This document shows, piece after piece, positions 41,601-52,365 of a DNA stretch of 64,000 bases. Each line of letters opens with the position of its first letter. Position 1 is the first letter of the stretch. The position numbers were made by a program, and so were the translations under genes. The stretch is from Pyxicephalus adspersus (lineage: Eukaryota; Chordata; Amphibia; Anura; Pyxicephalidae): assembly GCF_032062135.1 (NCBI RefSeq), contig NC_092862.1, positions 95,191,248 through 95,255,247 on the forward strand, written 5' to 3'. The notes under the pieces are model-generated. The model did not search any database. It had not been told where the DNA came from and was given only the letters and a program-made list of their open reading frames with translations.

Positions 41601-42611
41601 ACTTTACCATCAGACTCCACCAATAACTCTTTAGGAGATTACTCACATGTGGCTAATCCCTTAGTAGCAATAATCTTAAAGGCATCACTACTGTGTTTTG
41701 TCTGTCCTCTGTGAAATAAACACTGCATATATACCCCGAAAGGCACCTTCAAGGACTGGGTTCTGCATATGGGAATTTAAGAAATTGGTTCTTGGGGAAA
41801 AAAAAAACAAAAAATTACCAGGATGTAGTACTGTTTGAGAAGAAATTCTAGCCAGGTTATGTGACCCAACTCCAGTAACCACCCAAACACAGTCAGTTGG
41901 TTACTGAAAAGTGCTGGGTTGTGCGCCCGGCTAAACGTGACTGGGGAGAACACTGATATTTTGTCATACAATGAACTCTCTGGCTCCTGGTGGGTTTTTT
42001 AAGCTCTGATGTTTTTGTTTAAGCTCTTTTTTTTTTTCCTGATGTGTTAATGGAATTACATTTTTTATTTACAGTATAGGTCTTCCATGGAGAGAACCCA
42101 GCAAATACTACTGCTTTCAGGCTTACTTTAAATAGAAAATCTAGCAATGAGTGTAAGTGAGTAAGTAAGTAAGTGTAAATGAGTGTAAGTCTAGCAATGA
42201 GTGTAATGAGTGATGAATAACTTCTGCATTACTCACTTTAAATGTTGGCACCTAGATACTGGACAAGAGTTTTTGTTCTCATGATTTATTTATTTGTTTG
42301 GTCTGACCATACAAGCCCAAAGGATTTAGCCCTTGTTCACAAGACAAACTGCAAATTTCCATGTACTATCGTGTGGTGTGTGAAACTGTACTCAGCTCCA
42401 TCTTTTATCCAATTCTATTTTTGGGAGACTTAATAACAATGCAGAACACTGCTGGAGATGTTAGATAATTAGTATCAGTGTAGCTAATGCTGCATACCAA
42501 AATATAAATTTTGGGAAATTTTGTCTAACTTGCCCCTCATTGTAAACTTGTGTATGGTAAGTGTGCTGTTTGAAGTAATCCGATCTGTACTGAACATTTT
42601 AGTGAGCGATT
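41601..42611. other. Intergenic, one short dispersed repeat
   Basis: 41880-41968 (gtaaccacccaaac...gactggggagaacactga) belongs to the 'ggggagaacac' repeat family. Short gtaagtgagt tandem motifs near 42150-42190. Nothing else recognised. Confidence 0.45.
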
Positions 42612-42935
42612 GCTTTGCAACACGGTGGCTCAGTGGTTAGCACTCTGGCCTTTGCAGTGCTAGGTCCCGGGTTCGAATCTTGTCCAGGTTACAATCTTCA
42701 TGGAGTTTACGTGAGTTTCTTCCGGGTACTCTGGTTTACTCCCACAATCCAAAAACAAGCAGTTAGGTTAATTTGCTTCCCCCCCAAAATTGACCTTAGA
42801 TTGTTTTAATTACATATGACTATGGTAGGGACATTAGATGGTGAGCTCTTTTGAGGGACAGCTTGTGACATGACTTTGGACTTTGTGCTGTGTAACATGT
42901 TGACGCTATATAAATACTGTGTAATTTTAAAATGA
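42612..42935 (+). mobile_element. tRNA-headed SINE, copy 1
   Basis: tggctcagtggttagcactc is an RNA polymerase III A-box-like head and gggttcgaatc is a perfect B box. Then follow catggagtttacgtg, tccgggtactctggtttactcccacaatccaaaaac and a tail with acattagatggtgagctc and gacgctatataaatactgtgtaat, which resembles the LINE tail. Confidence 0.9.
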
Positions 42936-42949
42936 AAGCAAATATATTC

Positions 42950-43250
42950 AATAGGCAGTTCGGTGACTCAGAGGTTAGCACTCTGAAGCGCTTGGTCCCA
43001 GGTTCAAATCTCAGCCAGGACACTATCTGCATGGAGTTTGCAGGTTCTCCCCGTGTTTGTGTGGGTTTCCTCCCACATTCCAAAAACATGCAGCTAGGTT
43101 AAAATTGACCTTAGACTGTAATATTGACATATGACGATGTAGGAACATTAGATTGTGAGTCCCTTTAAGAGACAGCTAGTGACATGACTAGGGACTATGT
43201 ATATTGCTGTGTAATATGATGGCACTATATAAATACTGTGTAATAATAAT
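42950..43250 (+). mobile_element. tRNA-headed SINE, copy 2
   Basis: Starts gcagttcggtgactcagaggttagcactc; B box aggttcaaatc; same middle (gcatggagtttgcaggttctcc) and tail (attgtgagtccctttaagagacag...ggcactatataaatactgtgtaataat). About 6% shorter than copy 1 owing to small deletions. Directly follows copy 1 in the same orientation. Confidence 0.9.
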
Positions 43251-43379
43251 TACACTTAGTACTGTGGAAGAAGTTGAACTAGTTTGGGATTTGTTTGTAA
43301 ATAACTCTTCTAGCTGCAATATCTTTTGTGCTGCCATACAAAGCGCATTTGAGCCAAGGCGACTAGTTATGGTTTGAGC

Positions 43380-43600
43380 AGACATAGTTACATAGTGGAT
43401 TAGGTTGAAAAAAGACATAAGTCCATCAAGTTCAACCACTAGGGAAATTAACACATCCCAGATATAAGACATAGTAGATCCAGCGGAAAAAAATCCTGGT
43501 ACAATTTGCCTTAAAAGGGAAAAAAAATCCTTCCTGATTCCATTAGTCAATCGGATGTTCCCTAGATCAACAGTCTCCGGTATTTTTACTTTAAAACCTT
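43380..43600. repeat. Dispersed frog repeat ('gttacatagt..aggttgaaaaaagacata')
   Basis: gttacatagtggattaggttgaaaaaagacataagtccatcaagttcaacc and aaaatccttcctgattcc are, from memory, among the commonest dispersed repeats in frog genomes. Class not determined here. Confidence 0.65.
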
Positions 43601-44640
43601 AATACCCAGACATATAGGGATCGTAATGTATTGATTAGTGCTAAGTAAGGACCTGAAATCTAATAAATGCAGCATAATGTTTGTATACATTACCAGTTTA
43701 CCAAAAAGTTTTTTTCATAAAAATACCCAAAGTTTATCTCTAGCCCCACATTACCCAGTAAATGTAGACCAATACTGTGACTTTCAGTGGGCAAGCAGCA
43801 TCATTTGGGAGGAGGCGCTACGCAGTAGTGCTAATGCAACACCATTTGTATAAAATGAAACATTGGAGAGTTATGTAACATTTTATCAAAAATGTGGGCA
43901 TTCTTGTATATTGTTAATGCTTCCCAAGGGTAATTAGCCTGCTTTGTTGAGGTTGGGACTACAGCCCCCTAGAGCTGGGTGCACCATACGGCACTTTTCA
44001 GTATTCACGCTGTTTTTGGGTGGTTACTGAAGAGTTGGGTCATAATACAAGGGCTGCGAGCTGCCTACAATTTCTTCCCACCCAGCTTTAATCTTCTGGG
44101 CTGAACACTGGACTAGATCTAAGTATCCTAAAAAAAAGATGATTTCTAGAAACAAAGTGGAAACCAAAGCCATATTATGCAAACATTCAACAGTATTGTC
44201 TTCTGCCTTTTAAGTAGCAGTATAGCAACAATGTTAGATGGCATTTTAACTACTGGAATTAAAACAAATGCTTGAAAGGCATCACTGCACAACAACGATT
44301 TTGCTACTGGGAATAACACATGTGATTTACATGTTATAGAGTGTGCTGATTCTAAATCTGAACTCAGAACTTGCCTATCATGTTCAGATTTAAATTACAG
44401 GCGTGCTATAGCTGTTCAAATGGTCGGTAATTGGGTAATGTATTTTTACATGGGAACATTATAACAGTTGCAGCTACCACTATGCCTGCTGCCACCCCAG
44501 CTGAATCACATCACCTTGTGACATGCATGTTCCAGCAGCGAGCTGACATCAGAAATGGGTAAATAAGGCGAGACAAACCAAGGGCTTGTCTCTAGTGCAG
44601 ATAGTACAGCTAGGCCATAGTGAGTCTGTTTTGAGCTAAA
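43601..44640. other. Intergenic with one MITE-like repeat
   Basis: 43985-44112 (cagtattcacgctgtttttgggtggttact ... tctgggctgaacactgg) is a copy of the CAGTGTTC-ended repeat also at 30715-30815. Nothing else recognised. Confidence 0.45.
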
Positions 44641-45606
44641 GATGAGTAGACGCAGCTATGTTAATAATACAGACAATTTTTGCTACATTTGTGGCATATA
44701 TACCCTGTGTGATCAACACAAGAACCTAACCAAGAGGGTGAGATTTGCTTACAAGTATTATCTTGGATGTGAAATTGGAGACCAGGATTAAAGCTGGACA
44801 CCTCATATCCGCTGTCAGGTGTGTGACAGTGGCCTAAAACAATGGTTGAATAGGAAAAGGAATTAAAAGCCTTTTGCTGTGCCTATGGTTTGGCGTGAGC
44901 CAAAAGACCATCACTCAGACTGTTACTACTGTATGAGTAAAATTGCTGGGTTGTGACTAAGTCACAAATCATGTATTACGATTGTAAATCTGCCCTGAAG
45001 CCAGTTCCACATGATGCAGAGAATCCAGAACCCCAATTTGAAGAGGGTAAGCCACATTTTATAAGACAATCAGATTTAAATGATATAGTAAGGGACCTGT
45101 CTTTGTCAAAAGAGAAGTCTGAACTGTTATCCTCCGGATTAAAGGAGTGGAATTTGCTACAAAAAGGAATGACAACTTCACACTTTTGTGATTGTCACAC
45201 AAAGTTTGCAGGTTATTATAAGCTGGAGAAACGGCATTTGCTTCTGTACCGACATGAGTGATCTGATGATGGTTGCGAATACATACCAGAGCAGTGGAGA
45301 TTTTTTATAGACTTGAGCAAAGCAAGTTTTTAAGCTGTATTGCTGCATAAAGCTGTATTGCTTCCGCCACTTCATATTAAACTTGAATTAATGAAAAACT
45401 TTGTTGTTGCAATAGATCGTGCTGGTATGGGTTTTCAGTATCTGAAGGAAAAGTTATAACAGATGCTAAACTGAAATCAGGCAATTTTGTTGACCCCCCA
45501 AATCCGCAATATGATTTGTGATGCCACATTCAGAGACAAACTCATCCCATTTAAACTTGCTGCTTGGGATTCATTTGTGCTAGTTGCACAAAAATTTTTG
45601 GGCAAC
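44641..45606 (+). pseudogene. Decayed element encoding a Cys-rich protein of unknown superfamily
   Basis: From ATG 44641 the sequence reads, through a few stops and shifts, MSRRSYVNNTDNFCYICGIY, ...YYLGCEIGDQD..., HIRCQVCDSGLKQWLNRKR, PFAVPMVWREPKDHHSDCYY, CMSKI. Frame 44953-45261 follows with RQSDLNDIVRDLSLSKEKSE, LLSSGLKEWNLLQKG. Later pieces near 45350-45605 (LPPLHIKLELMKNF-like, ATFRDKLIPFKLAAWDSF, FLGN) look like the C-terminal part. Paired CxxC motifs suggest metal binding. I recall similar multi-copy proteins in arthropod, cnidarian and amphibian genomes but cannot name the transposon class. The middle is deleted, and the L2 copy begins right after. Confidence 0.6.
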
Positions 45607-45639
45607 CAGCGAGCTATGAGTCACAATTACCTGTTACTA

Positions 45640-47717
45640 TGTATTACTCACTCTGCACTCTCTTTGCTTGCTCTATTCCCTCCCCTCCCCCAGTCTATAA
45701 TTTTCTTCTCTTTTTGCTCCTTCACTCTCCTGCTCTCTGTCTGTACTTCTGCACCTTTTCTCTCTTGTATTTCTTGCTGGTGACATCTCACCTAATCCTG
45801 GTCCCCCTTACAGCTTCTCTCTTCCCTACCCTCTCACCAACATTCACCCTCCTCTTAACCTCATTACTATCCCCACTACCTATAAGTTCTTACCCCATTT
45901 CTCTAGCAGTCTATGGAATGCTAGATCAGTTGTCAATAAATTAACTCTATCTACAACCTTCTCTCTAAACTTCTTGGCTCTCTGAAACTTGGCTTTCCTC
46001 TTTAGACTCTGCCTCTGCTGCTGCTCTATCCTATGGAGGCCTGCACTTCACACATACCCCTGAACCTGGCAACAGAGTAGGGGTTGGTGTGGGTCTCATT
46101 CCCTCACCTAACTGTACATAGAGTGCTCCCTATCCCGTCTCCTTTCATTTTCACCTCTTTTGAAGTCTACTCTGTCCGTCTTTTCTGCCCCCTACCCCTT
46201 ATTGTTGCTGTTGTCCACTGCCCCCTGGCCCAGTCTCACAATTTTTGGGCAACTTTGCCTCTTGGCTCCCACATATTCTTTCCCATAATCTACCCACCCT
46301 CATCCTTGGCGACTTTAATAGTGCAGTGCATGACCTTAACCAGCCTTCCTCAGCCAAACTGCTGTCCATTACCTCCTCCTTTAGACTCGTACAGAACATC
46401 AACGGCCCCACACATTGCTGGACACATTTTAGACCTGGTATTTTCCAAACTCTGCAACCTCACCCACCTTGACAACTCACCATTTTCCCTTTCTGACCAC
46501 AACTAAATCACCTTCGACCTAACTCTCGTCCCCCTTCTCCACATCCCAGACCTGGCCAATTGCAGAGAGATATCAGTTACCTTGACCACAACCTATTCTT
46601 AAACTGCCTTGTGTCCCTAACCCCCACTCTCTGCAATATCACTTCCCCAGATGAAGCTGCCACACAGTTCAACCACTCTCTTTCCTTGGCTCTGGATAAA
46701 GTTGCCCCAGCCAACTTCCACTACCCCCGGACCCTGGCACAACAATCACACCAAAAACTTACAAAAGACTGTTCGTGCAGCTGAGCGCCAGTGGAGGAAA
46801 TTTGGTCTCACCTCTGACTTCATGGACTACAAAGCCAGACTACAACACTTTAACATTAAACTCACTGCCACTATGCAAAATTATTTCTCCGCTGTCATCT
46901 CCTTCCAAGCTTCCAAACCACACAGCCTATTCTCAACAGTTGACTCCCTCCTAAATCCCACACCTGCTCCCCCCACAACTACCTTCTCTGCCCAAGACAT
47001 AGCCAAGTACTTTAGGGATAAAATTCAGACATGTCTGCTCACGGGGCCACTCCAACCATATCCACCCCATCACCTGTAAATCATCACTGGCCTCCCTCAG
47101 CCTTGTTAATGTGGATGACGTCTCCTCTTTTCTCCCATCATCTTCATCTACTACCTGTCCTCTTGACCCAATTCCCTCTGATCTCCTCTCCTCCTCCCTA
47201 TCCAGAAAAAACCCTCACTAGACCCCCTCCTTACTTTCTAGCTACCGTCTAATCTCCCTTTTCTCTAAAAGACTCACCCATTACCAGAGAGCAGCAACTC
47301 CCTCATTGTCCCTCTCCAGTCTGGCTTCCGAGCTGCCCCTTCCACCGAAACAGCCCTCACTAAAGTGGCCAACAACCTTCACAGAGCTAAGTCCCAAGGC
47401 AACTTTTCCCTGCTCCTTCTGCGTTTGACACTGTTGATCATCCCCTTCTAATCCAAATCTTGCGCTCCATTGGTATCCGTGATGCTACTCTCTCTTGGTT
47501 TACTTCCTACCTGTCTGACCACTCCTTTCAAGTTTCTTTCAATGGCACTTTCTCCTCTCCAACTACCCTGTTGGTGTTCCCAAAAGGTCAGTCTTTGGAC
47601 CGATTCTCTTCTCTCTGTACACCTCCTCACTAGGTAGTCTCATCTCCTCCTTTGGCTTACAGGACCATCTGTATGCTGATGACACTCAAATCTATCTGTC
47701 CACCCGACTTGTCTCCC
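45640..47717 (+). pseudogene. L2-type non-LTR retrotransposon, 5' and middle part
   Basis: Broken frames carry the APE endonuclease region (WNARSVVNK, LALSETWL, THPEPGNRVGVG; a GDFN motif as LILGDFNSAVHDL at 46300) and the RT ([16 protein letters not shown], then [32 protein letters not shown] at about 47665). The YADD box is intact; there are many stops and frame changes. The element is interrupted by a MITE at 47721-48144 and resumes at 48148. Confidence 0.88.
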
Positions 47718-47720
47718 TTA

Positions 47721-48144
47721 AGCTACATACACACTTCCAATTATTATCGTTGGAAAACGAACAACGAACGATCCTGCACGATATCTACGAACGATCGTAT
47801 AGCACCGATCCTGCACATAGAGATAACGACACGATCGTTCGTAGATATTGTACACACAATAGATACGATCGTTTGAGAGATAGAGGAACTATGTGCACGA
47901 CAGGAAGTGAACGAACGTTCGTTCATTACGCATGCTCAGACCATGGGCGATGTACGATCGTACACACGAACGATGGTCAACGATCGTCGTCCAATCCGAT
48001 CCGCCGGTCCGGTCGTTCTTTTCCAACGACTTTCCTCGTTCGTCGGCGTCGTTGGTTACTTTTTTTACGAACGATTTTTGCCCAATCGATCGTTCGTTCG
48101 TCGTTCATTTTGAACGATAAAAAATTGGAAGTGTGTACGCACCT
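47721..48144. mobile_element. MITE (CGAACGAT-rich) inserted in the L2 copy
   Basis: Ends AGCTACATACACACTTCC and GGAAGTGTGTACGCACCT, flanked by TTA on both sides (47718-47720 and 48145-48147). Its sequence is the reverse of 10997-11415 and very similar, so it is a young member. Confidence 0.92.
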
Positions 48145-48147
48145 TTA

Positions 48148-49255
48148 GTCCTAGACAAGGTTTCATGCTGCCTGTCAGCCATCTTATCATAGGTGGCTGA
48201 CAGATTTTTGAAACTCAAACCTGGATAAAACCGAACTCATCATCTTACCCCCATCAAATTCCAAATCTCCCGCTGACATATTCCAAACAGTCAACAACAC
48301 AGTCATTCGTCCCTCATCCCCCAGGCACGTTATCTTGGCACCACCTTCGACTCTGCCCACTCATTTACCCCTCATTCAGAACATTTCCAGGTCCTGTCAC
48401 TTTCACATGTGCAACATCTCCAAAATCCACCCTACCTGTCCCCATGAAACACCAAACTCCTTGTACATGCTCTTATCATCTCTCGTTTGGACTACTGCAA
48501 CATCCTTCTCTCTGGTATTCCACTGACCTGACTCTCCTCCTCAGTCTATTATGAATGCTGCAGCCAGACTCATCCATCCTTCCCACTGCTCTTCTTCTGC
48601 TGTCTCTCTTTGTAGTTCTCTTCATTGACTTCCATTTCACCTTAGAATCAAATTCAAGCACCTGTGCTTTGCCTTCAAATCCCTACACAGCTCTTGTCCA
48701 ACCTACCTTTCTGACCTGGTTGAAAAATACTCCCCTAGATGCTTTCTTCGCTCCTCCAATGACCTCATCACATGCACAGCTCCAAGACTTTTCTATAGCT
48801 GCCCCGACTCTCTGGAAGGGTCTTCCTCGTCCTATTCGGCTTGCTCCTACCTTCTGCTCATTTAAAAAAAACACTCAAAACACACTTGCACTTTTTCAGA
48901 CTTGCCTACCTGTCTTCTTCTGTCTCCTTAAACCCTCACTACTTCCCATCAGTCAATATCGTCCCTCCTATTGTGTGAGTCTTCCCCCACCTCGTAGATT
49001 GTAAGCTCCTCAGGGCAGGGTCCACTTCTCCTCCTGTGTCACTGTCTGTCATTTGCTACCCCTAGGTAAATGTAAGGACAGAAACAGACAGGCTTTTCAA
49101 GGGCAAATATTGTGTATATATTTAATAGTAAAACATTTTAAAATTCATAATTTACATAATCAGAACCTTCCTAAATATCCTTTTGAGACGTATTTGCTAC
49201 CCCTATTTAATGTACAGCAGCTGCGTAATATGTTGGCGCTATATAAATCCTGTTT
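48148..49255 (+). pseudogene. L2-type retrotransposon, 3' part and tail
   Basis: Continues the RT C-terminal part (TELIILPPSNSKSPADIFQT, MNAAARLIHPSH, HLRIKFKHLCFAFKSLHSSC with shifts). It ends with tagattgtaagctcctcagggcagggtcc and cgctatataaatcctgtttattaataa. An insertion of about 130 bp (aggtaaatgtaaggacag...) lies inside the tail near 49065-49200, since 'gctacccctatttaatgtac' restarts after it. Confidence 0.85.
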
Positions 49256-49660
49256 ATTAATAACTTGTGAACAACGTGCTAACAGCATACCATCAACTTG
49301 GCTGGTGAATGTCACTTAAAATAAATTTCTTACATTACCATCTTGACTTCTTCCCACAAAATTTGGGTGATGATCAAGGGGAGAGGTTCCACCACAACAT
49401 TTCTGTTATGGAAACAAGATATCACGGCCGGTGCAACCCCAACATGATGGGCGACTACTGCTGGTTTCTGCAACGGAAGACGGAGCAGAGAGATGAGCTC
49501 ACAAGTTAACAATTTTGTCAAAGACTTAGGGAGGGTCAAAACCTGTAAGTATTAGGCAACTGCAGCAGAGAAAATTGAGGTCTTGTATTCTGTTAGATAT
49601 GACTATACTGTATGATTGTTAATATTGGATACAGCAAAATCCTTTTACAGCTAAGCAACT
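49256..49660. other. Intergenic, nothing recognised
   Basis: No gene or repeat recognised. Confidence 0.4.
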
Positions 49661-50540
49661 TTAACCACCTGAGCGTTACACTGAGGTCTAGATTTCTGTA
49701 CCAAAAGTGTTACAGGTTTTCATGAAATTTTTTTTTTTAAATTGTAGACCTGTAACTTACAGAAATATGTCCGAACAAGTGTCTAGTAGATATAATGAAT
49801 AAAAAAAATGTTTGAAACACACAATCATGTAAAAAAAAAAAAAAAAAAAATTACTTTTAATAAAATTAAATAAAAGACACAAAAATCAGCTTAAACAAGA
49901 ATACATAAATAAATGAAAAATACTGAAAATGCGATAATTCGGTATACTGTATAGTAATATATTTTTCTAAAACACCTCCCTAGTGTCCGTCACATACCTA
50001 AAGACAAAACCACATAAATATATTTTTATTTTTTCTATATATATTTCTATATTCTAAATATATTTTTTCTATTATTTTGTATTTTTATATATTTCAGTAT
50101 TGGATTGAATACAAACTCCTGTATCTAATCCAATACAAAATGAATGAATGAGTTTTAATTTGAATTTCCCGCACACGCGCCGACGTCATCGCGCACGCAG
50201 GCACAAGAAGCCAGCCGGCTTTTTTTTTCCTCCGCCTGCCGGCTTCATGTTTCAGAGATCACCCGGCGCTGGAAGGAGAAAGACGCGGGACGATCAGCGG
50301 GACCAGGTAAGAAGCCGGCCAGTGGACCACAAGATGCAGGCCGGCTTCTTACCGGTCCCGCTGGTATAGGGGACGGCACCCGACGCTGGAGAGGGAGATC
50401 GACGGAGGACGACGCTGGAACACGAACACGACGCTGGATGAGCACAGCGGCACCAGGTAAGTGGGGATTTTATTTTATGGAAAATCTCGGGGTTAACCAA
50501 AAGAGCAACTTTTTTTAGCCCGTACGAAGGTTGGGGTTAA
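49661..50540. mobile_element. TTAA-target element, copy E (longest)
   Basis: Starts TTAACCACCTGAGCG and ends ggttggggTTAA. Contains a CpG-rich block at 50160-50460 with repeated gaccaggtaagaagccggc-like pieces and AT-rich flanks shared with copies C and D. CpG content could mimic a promoter island, but the family membership explains it. Confidence 0.75.
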
Positions 50541-52044
50541 TATATGTATTTCATGTTTATCAGGTTCCTCAGACTATGCTCATTAAAGAATTAAAAAAAA
50601 GCTAAACTCCAGGCAACAAATGCACATTACCTTTTGTTAACAATTAAGCTTAGCCCTACTGTTATACTTCTAATTAGCAGTGAGCAGCTTAACCCAATAA
50701 AAGGACCTAAAGATGCTAAGGAGGCTGAAGGGTTCATTCCAAGCTCAACTTATTGCACTGGTAAGCTCATTTCTGGCTCACAGTTGTTCTGTTGGTACAA
50801 ATTATTTCTTTTCTTTGCTCTAAAAACTGTAGACCAAATTATGATAACCCTTTAATGTTACCACCATTGTTCTGTTATGCTGCAAAGCAGTAGGGAGGCA
50901 GGATGGTAAATACAGAAGCAATCTCAGGGTGTGGTGTTGGTAACCCAGCAATTACATGCTAAAAGAAAACAAAATTAGAGACTTCCTGTAGCTCAAAGAT
51001 GATCACACTATTAAAGTAGGTACCATGCATCCATAAAAATCAGAGCATGTGTAAACAGAAGACCTGCTGCAAGCACTGCTTGATGCTGAATAAAATAAAA
51101 AAACATTCACAGAGTACAGTTTGTCCTGACAAGAAATGATAATTGAAGATCTGTCTGCAGCAGCTAGTGAACAACAAACTGAAGCACCCTGCTGTGGTTA
51201 AATCAGTAGGACAAAAAGCTGCTAGTTTCTTGGAAAGAAGCAGTGGGTACTCTGGTTGGAACTACATCCAGGACAACAGGGAGACATTTACTTTTAATTA
51301 CACAGAGCTGGCTAGAAAAGTGAACTATGGTCTGGTTTAGGTGAAAGGCAGAAACTACCTTAACAAGAAAATCCTGGGACACATTTTTTTTTTGTATGCC
51401 AGATTATAAAAGCTGCTTTCCAAAAACAGTTCAAATGAAGGTTTAGAAAGCACAGAACCAAATTTAGATGCCAGAGTCACTGAGGAACAGATGAGGAAGT
51501 CATGTGAGACTGCTTGATCAGTGATCCTAAAGTGGACCTACCACAGAGATGTAAGCTACCATTGCTGAACTCATTCTAAAGAATTTAAATTACTTAGATG
51601 TAAAGCTGATCTTTTGGTTTTAGCCACACATCTGAAACACAGACAACTGCAGCTTACAGTCTTCTCTGTGAAAGGTTTGCTTTTGAGTGACAGCCCAACA
51701 GTGTTGGAAAAAGAATAAAATGAGCACACTCCACCCCTGCTAAACCCAGAAACATATTCATTCCACGATCTGCAGGTGCCGACACTTAAAGCTGGTGAAG
51801 TGAGGATCACCAGAAGGCCTTCCAACCCAGTCCTGTTGGACAGGCAAGGAAGAGGTGTCAGGGGAATAAATGTATAGGTCATGGTGTACTAATCCCACAG
51901 AGAAACCAGAGATTCCTCAGGACTGAAGTGTCCCCCTTCACACATCTTTATAATATAAAGATGAATTTCCTATGGTTCATAGAGGTGATTTTGACTGATT
52001 GAGAGTGTGAGATTACACTGCAGCACAGCACTGGATTGCTGGTA
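50541..52044. other. Intergenic, nothing recognised
   Basis: Short open frames (51571-51882 minus, 51143-51340 plus) do not match known proteins. Confidence 0.4.
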
Positions 52045-52363
52045 CAGTAGACTCTTGCAACTACATATCCTCCGTACTATCTGGCCTAGTTAAAAAACAA
52101 AAAAATAGTAATTCTTCGTAATAAAATGCCAGGGCATTGCGGGTGGGCCTCTGCTGCGGTTCTCCTGCATTTGCATGGTGCAGGTTGAAACGGATTTCCC
52201 CCGCCCTGCTGCCTGCTCTTCACTTCTCTGATTGTGTGTCGCATGTTGGGGGTACTGGCCTGTGGAAGTGAGTACTGTATTTAAAGAACTCCGGCATATC
52301 CAGCTTTTTTGTTATCCGGCCTGCCCTTCCGCCACATTAGGTCGGACAGTCCAGAGTCTACTG
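52045..52363. mobile_element. Pogo/Tigger-like MITE
   Basis: Inverted ends CAGTAGACTC / GAGTCTACTG, each flanked by TA (52043-52044, 52364-52365), the target of Tc1/mariner/pogo elements; inner tatctggcc / ggcctgccc are also complementary-like. 319 bp, non-coding. Confidence 0.75.
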
Positions 52364-52365
52364 TA

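Noticed and set aside
42612..42700. A functional tRNA gene
   Set aside because: A-box-like and B-box sequences are present, but the cloverleaf is not complete and a long SINE body and LINE-like tail follow.
50160..50460. CpG island promoter of an unseen gene
   Set aside because: It lies within a TTAA element copy, and related GC-rich blocks occur in other copies.
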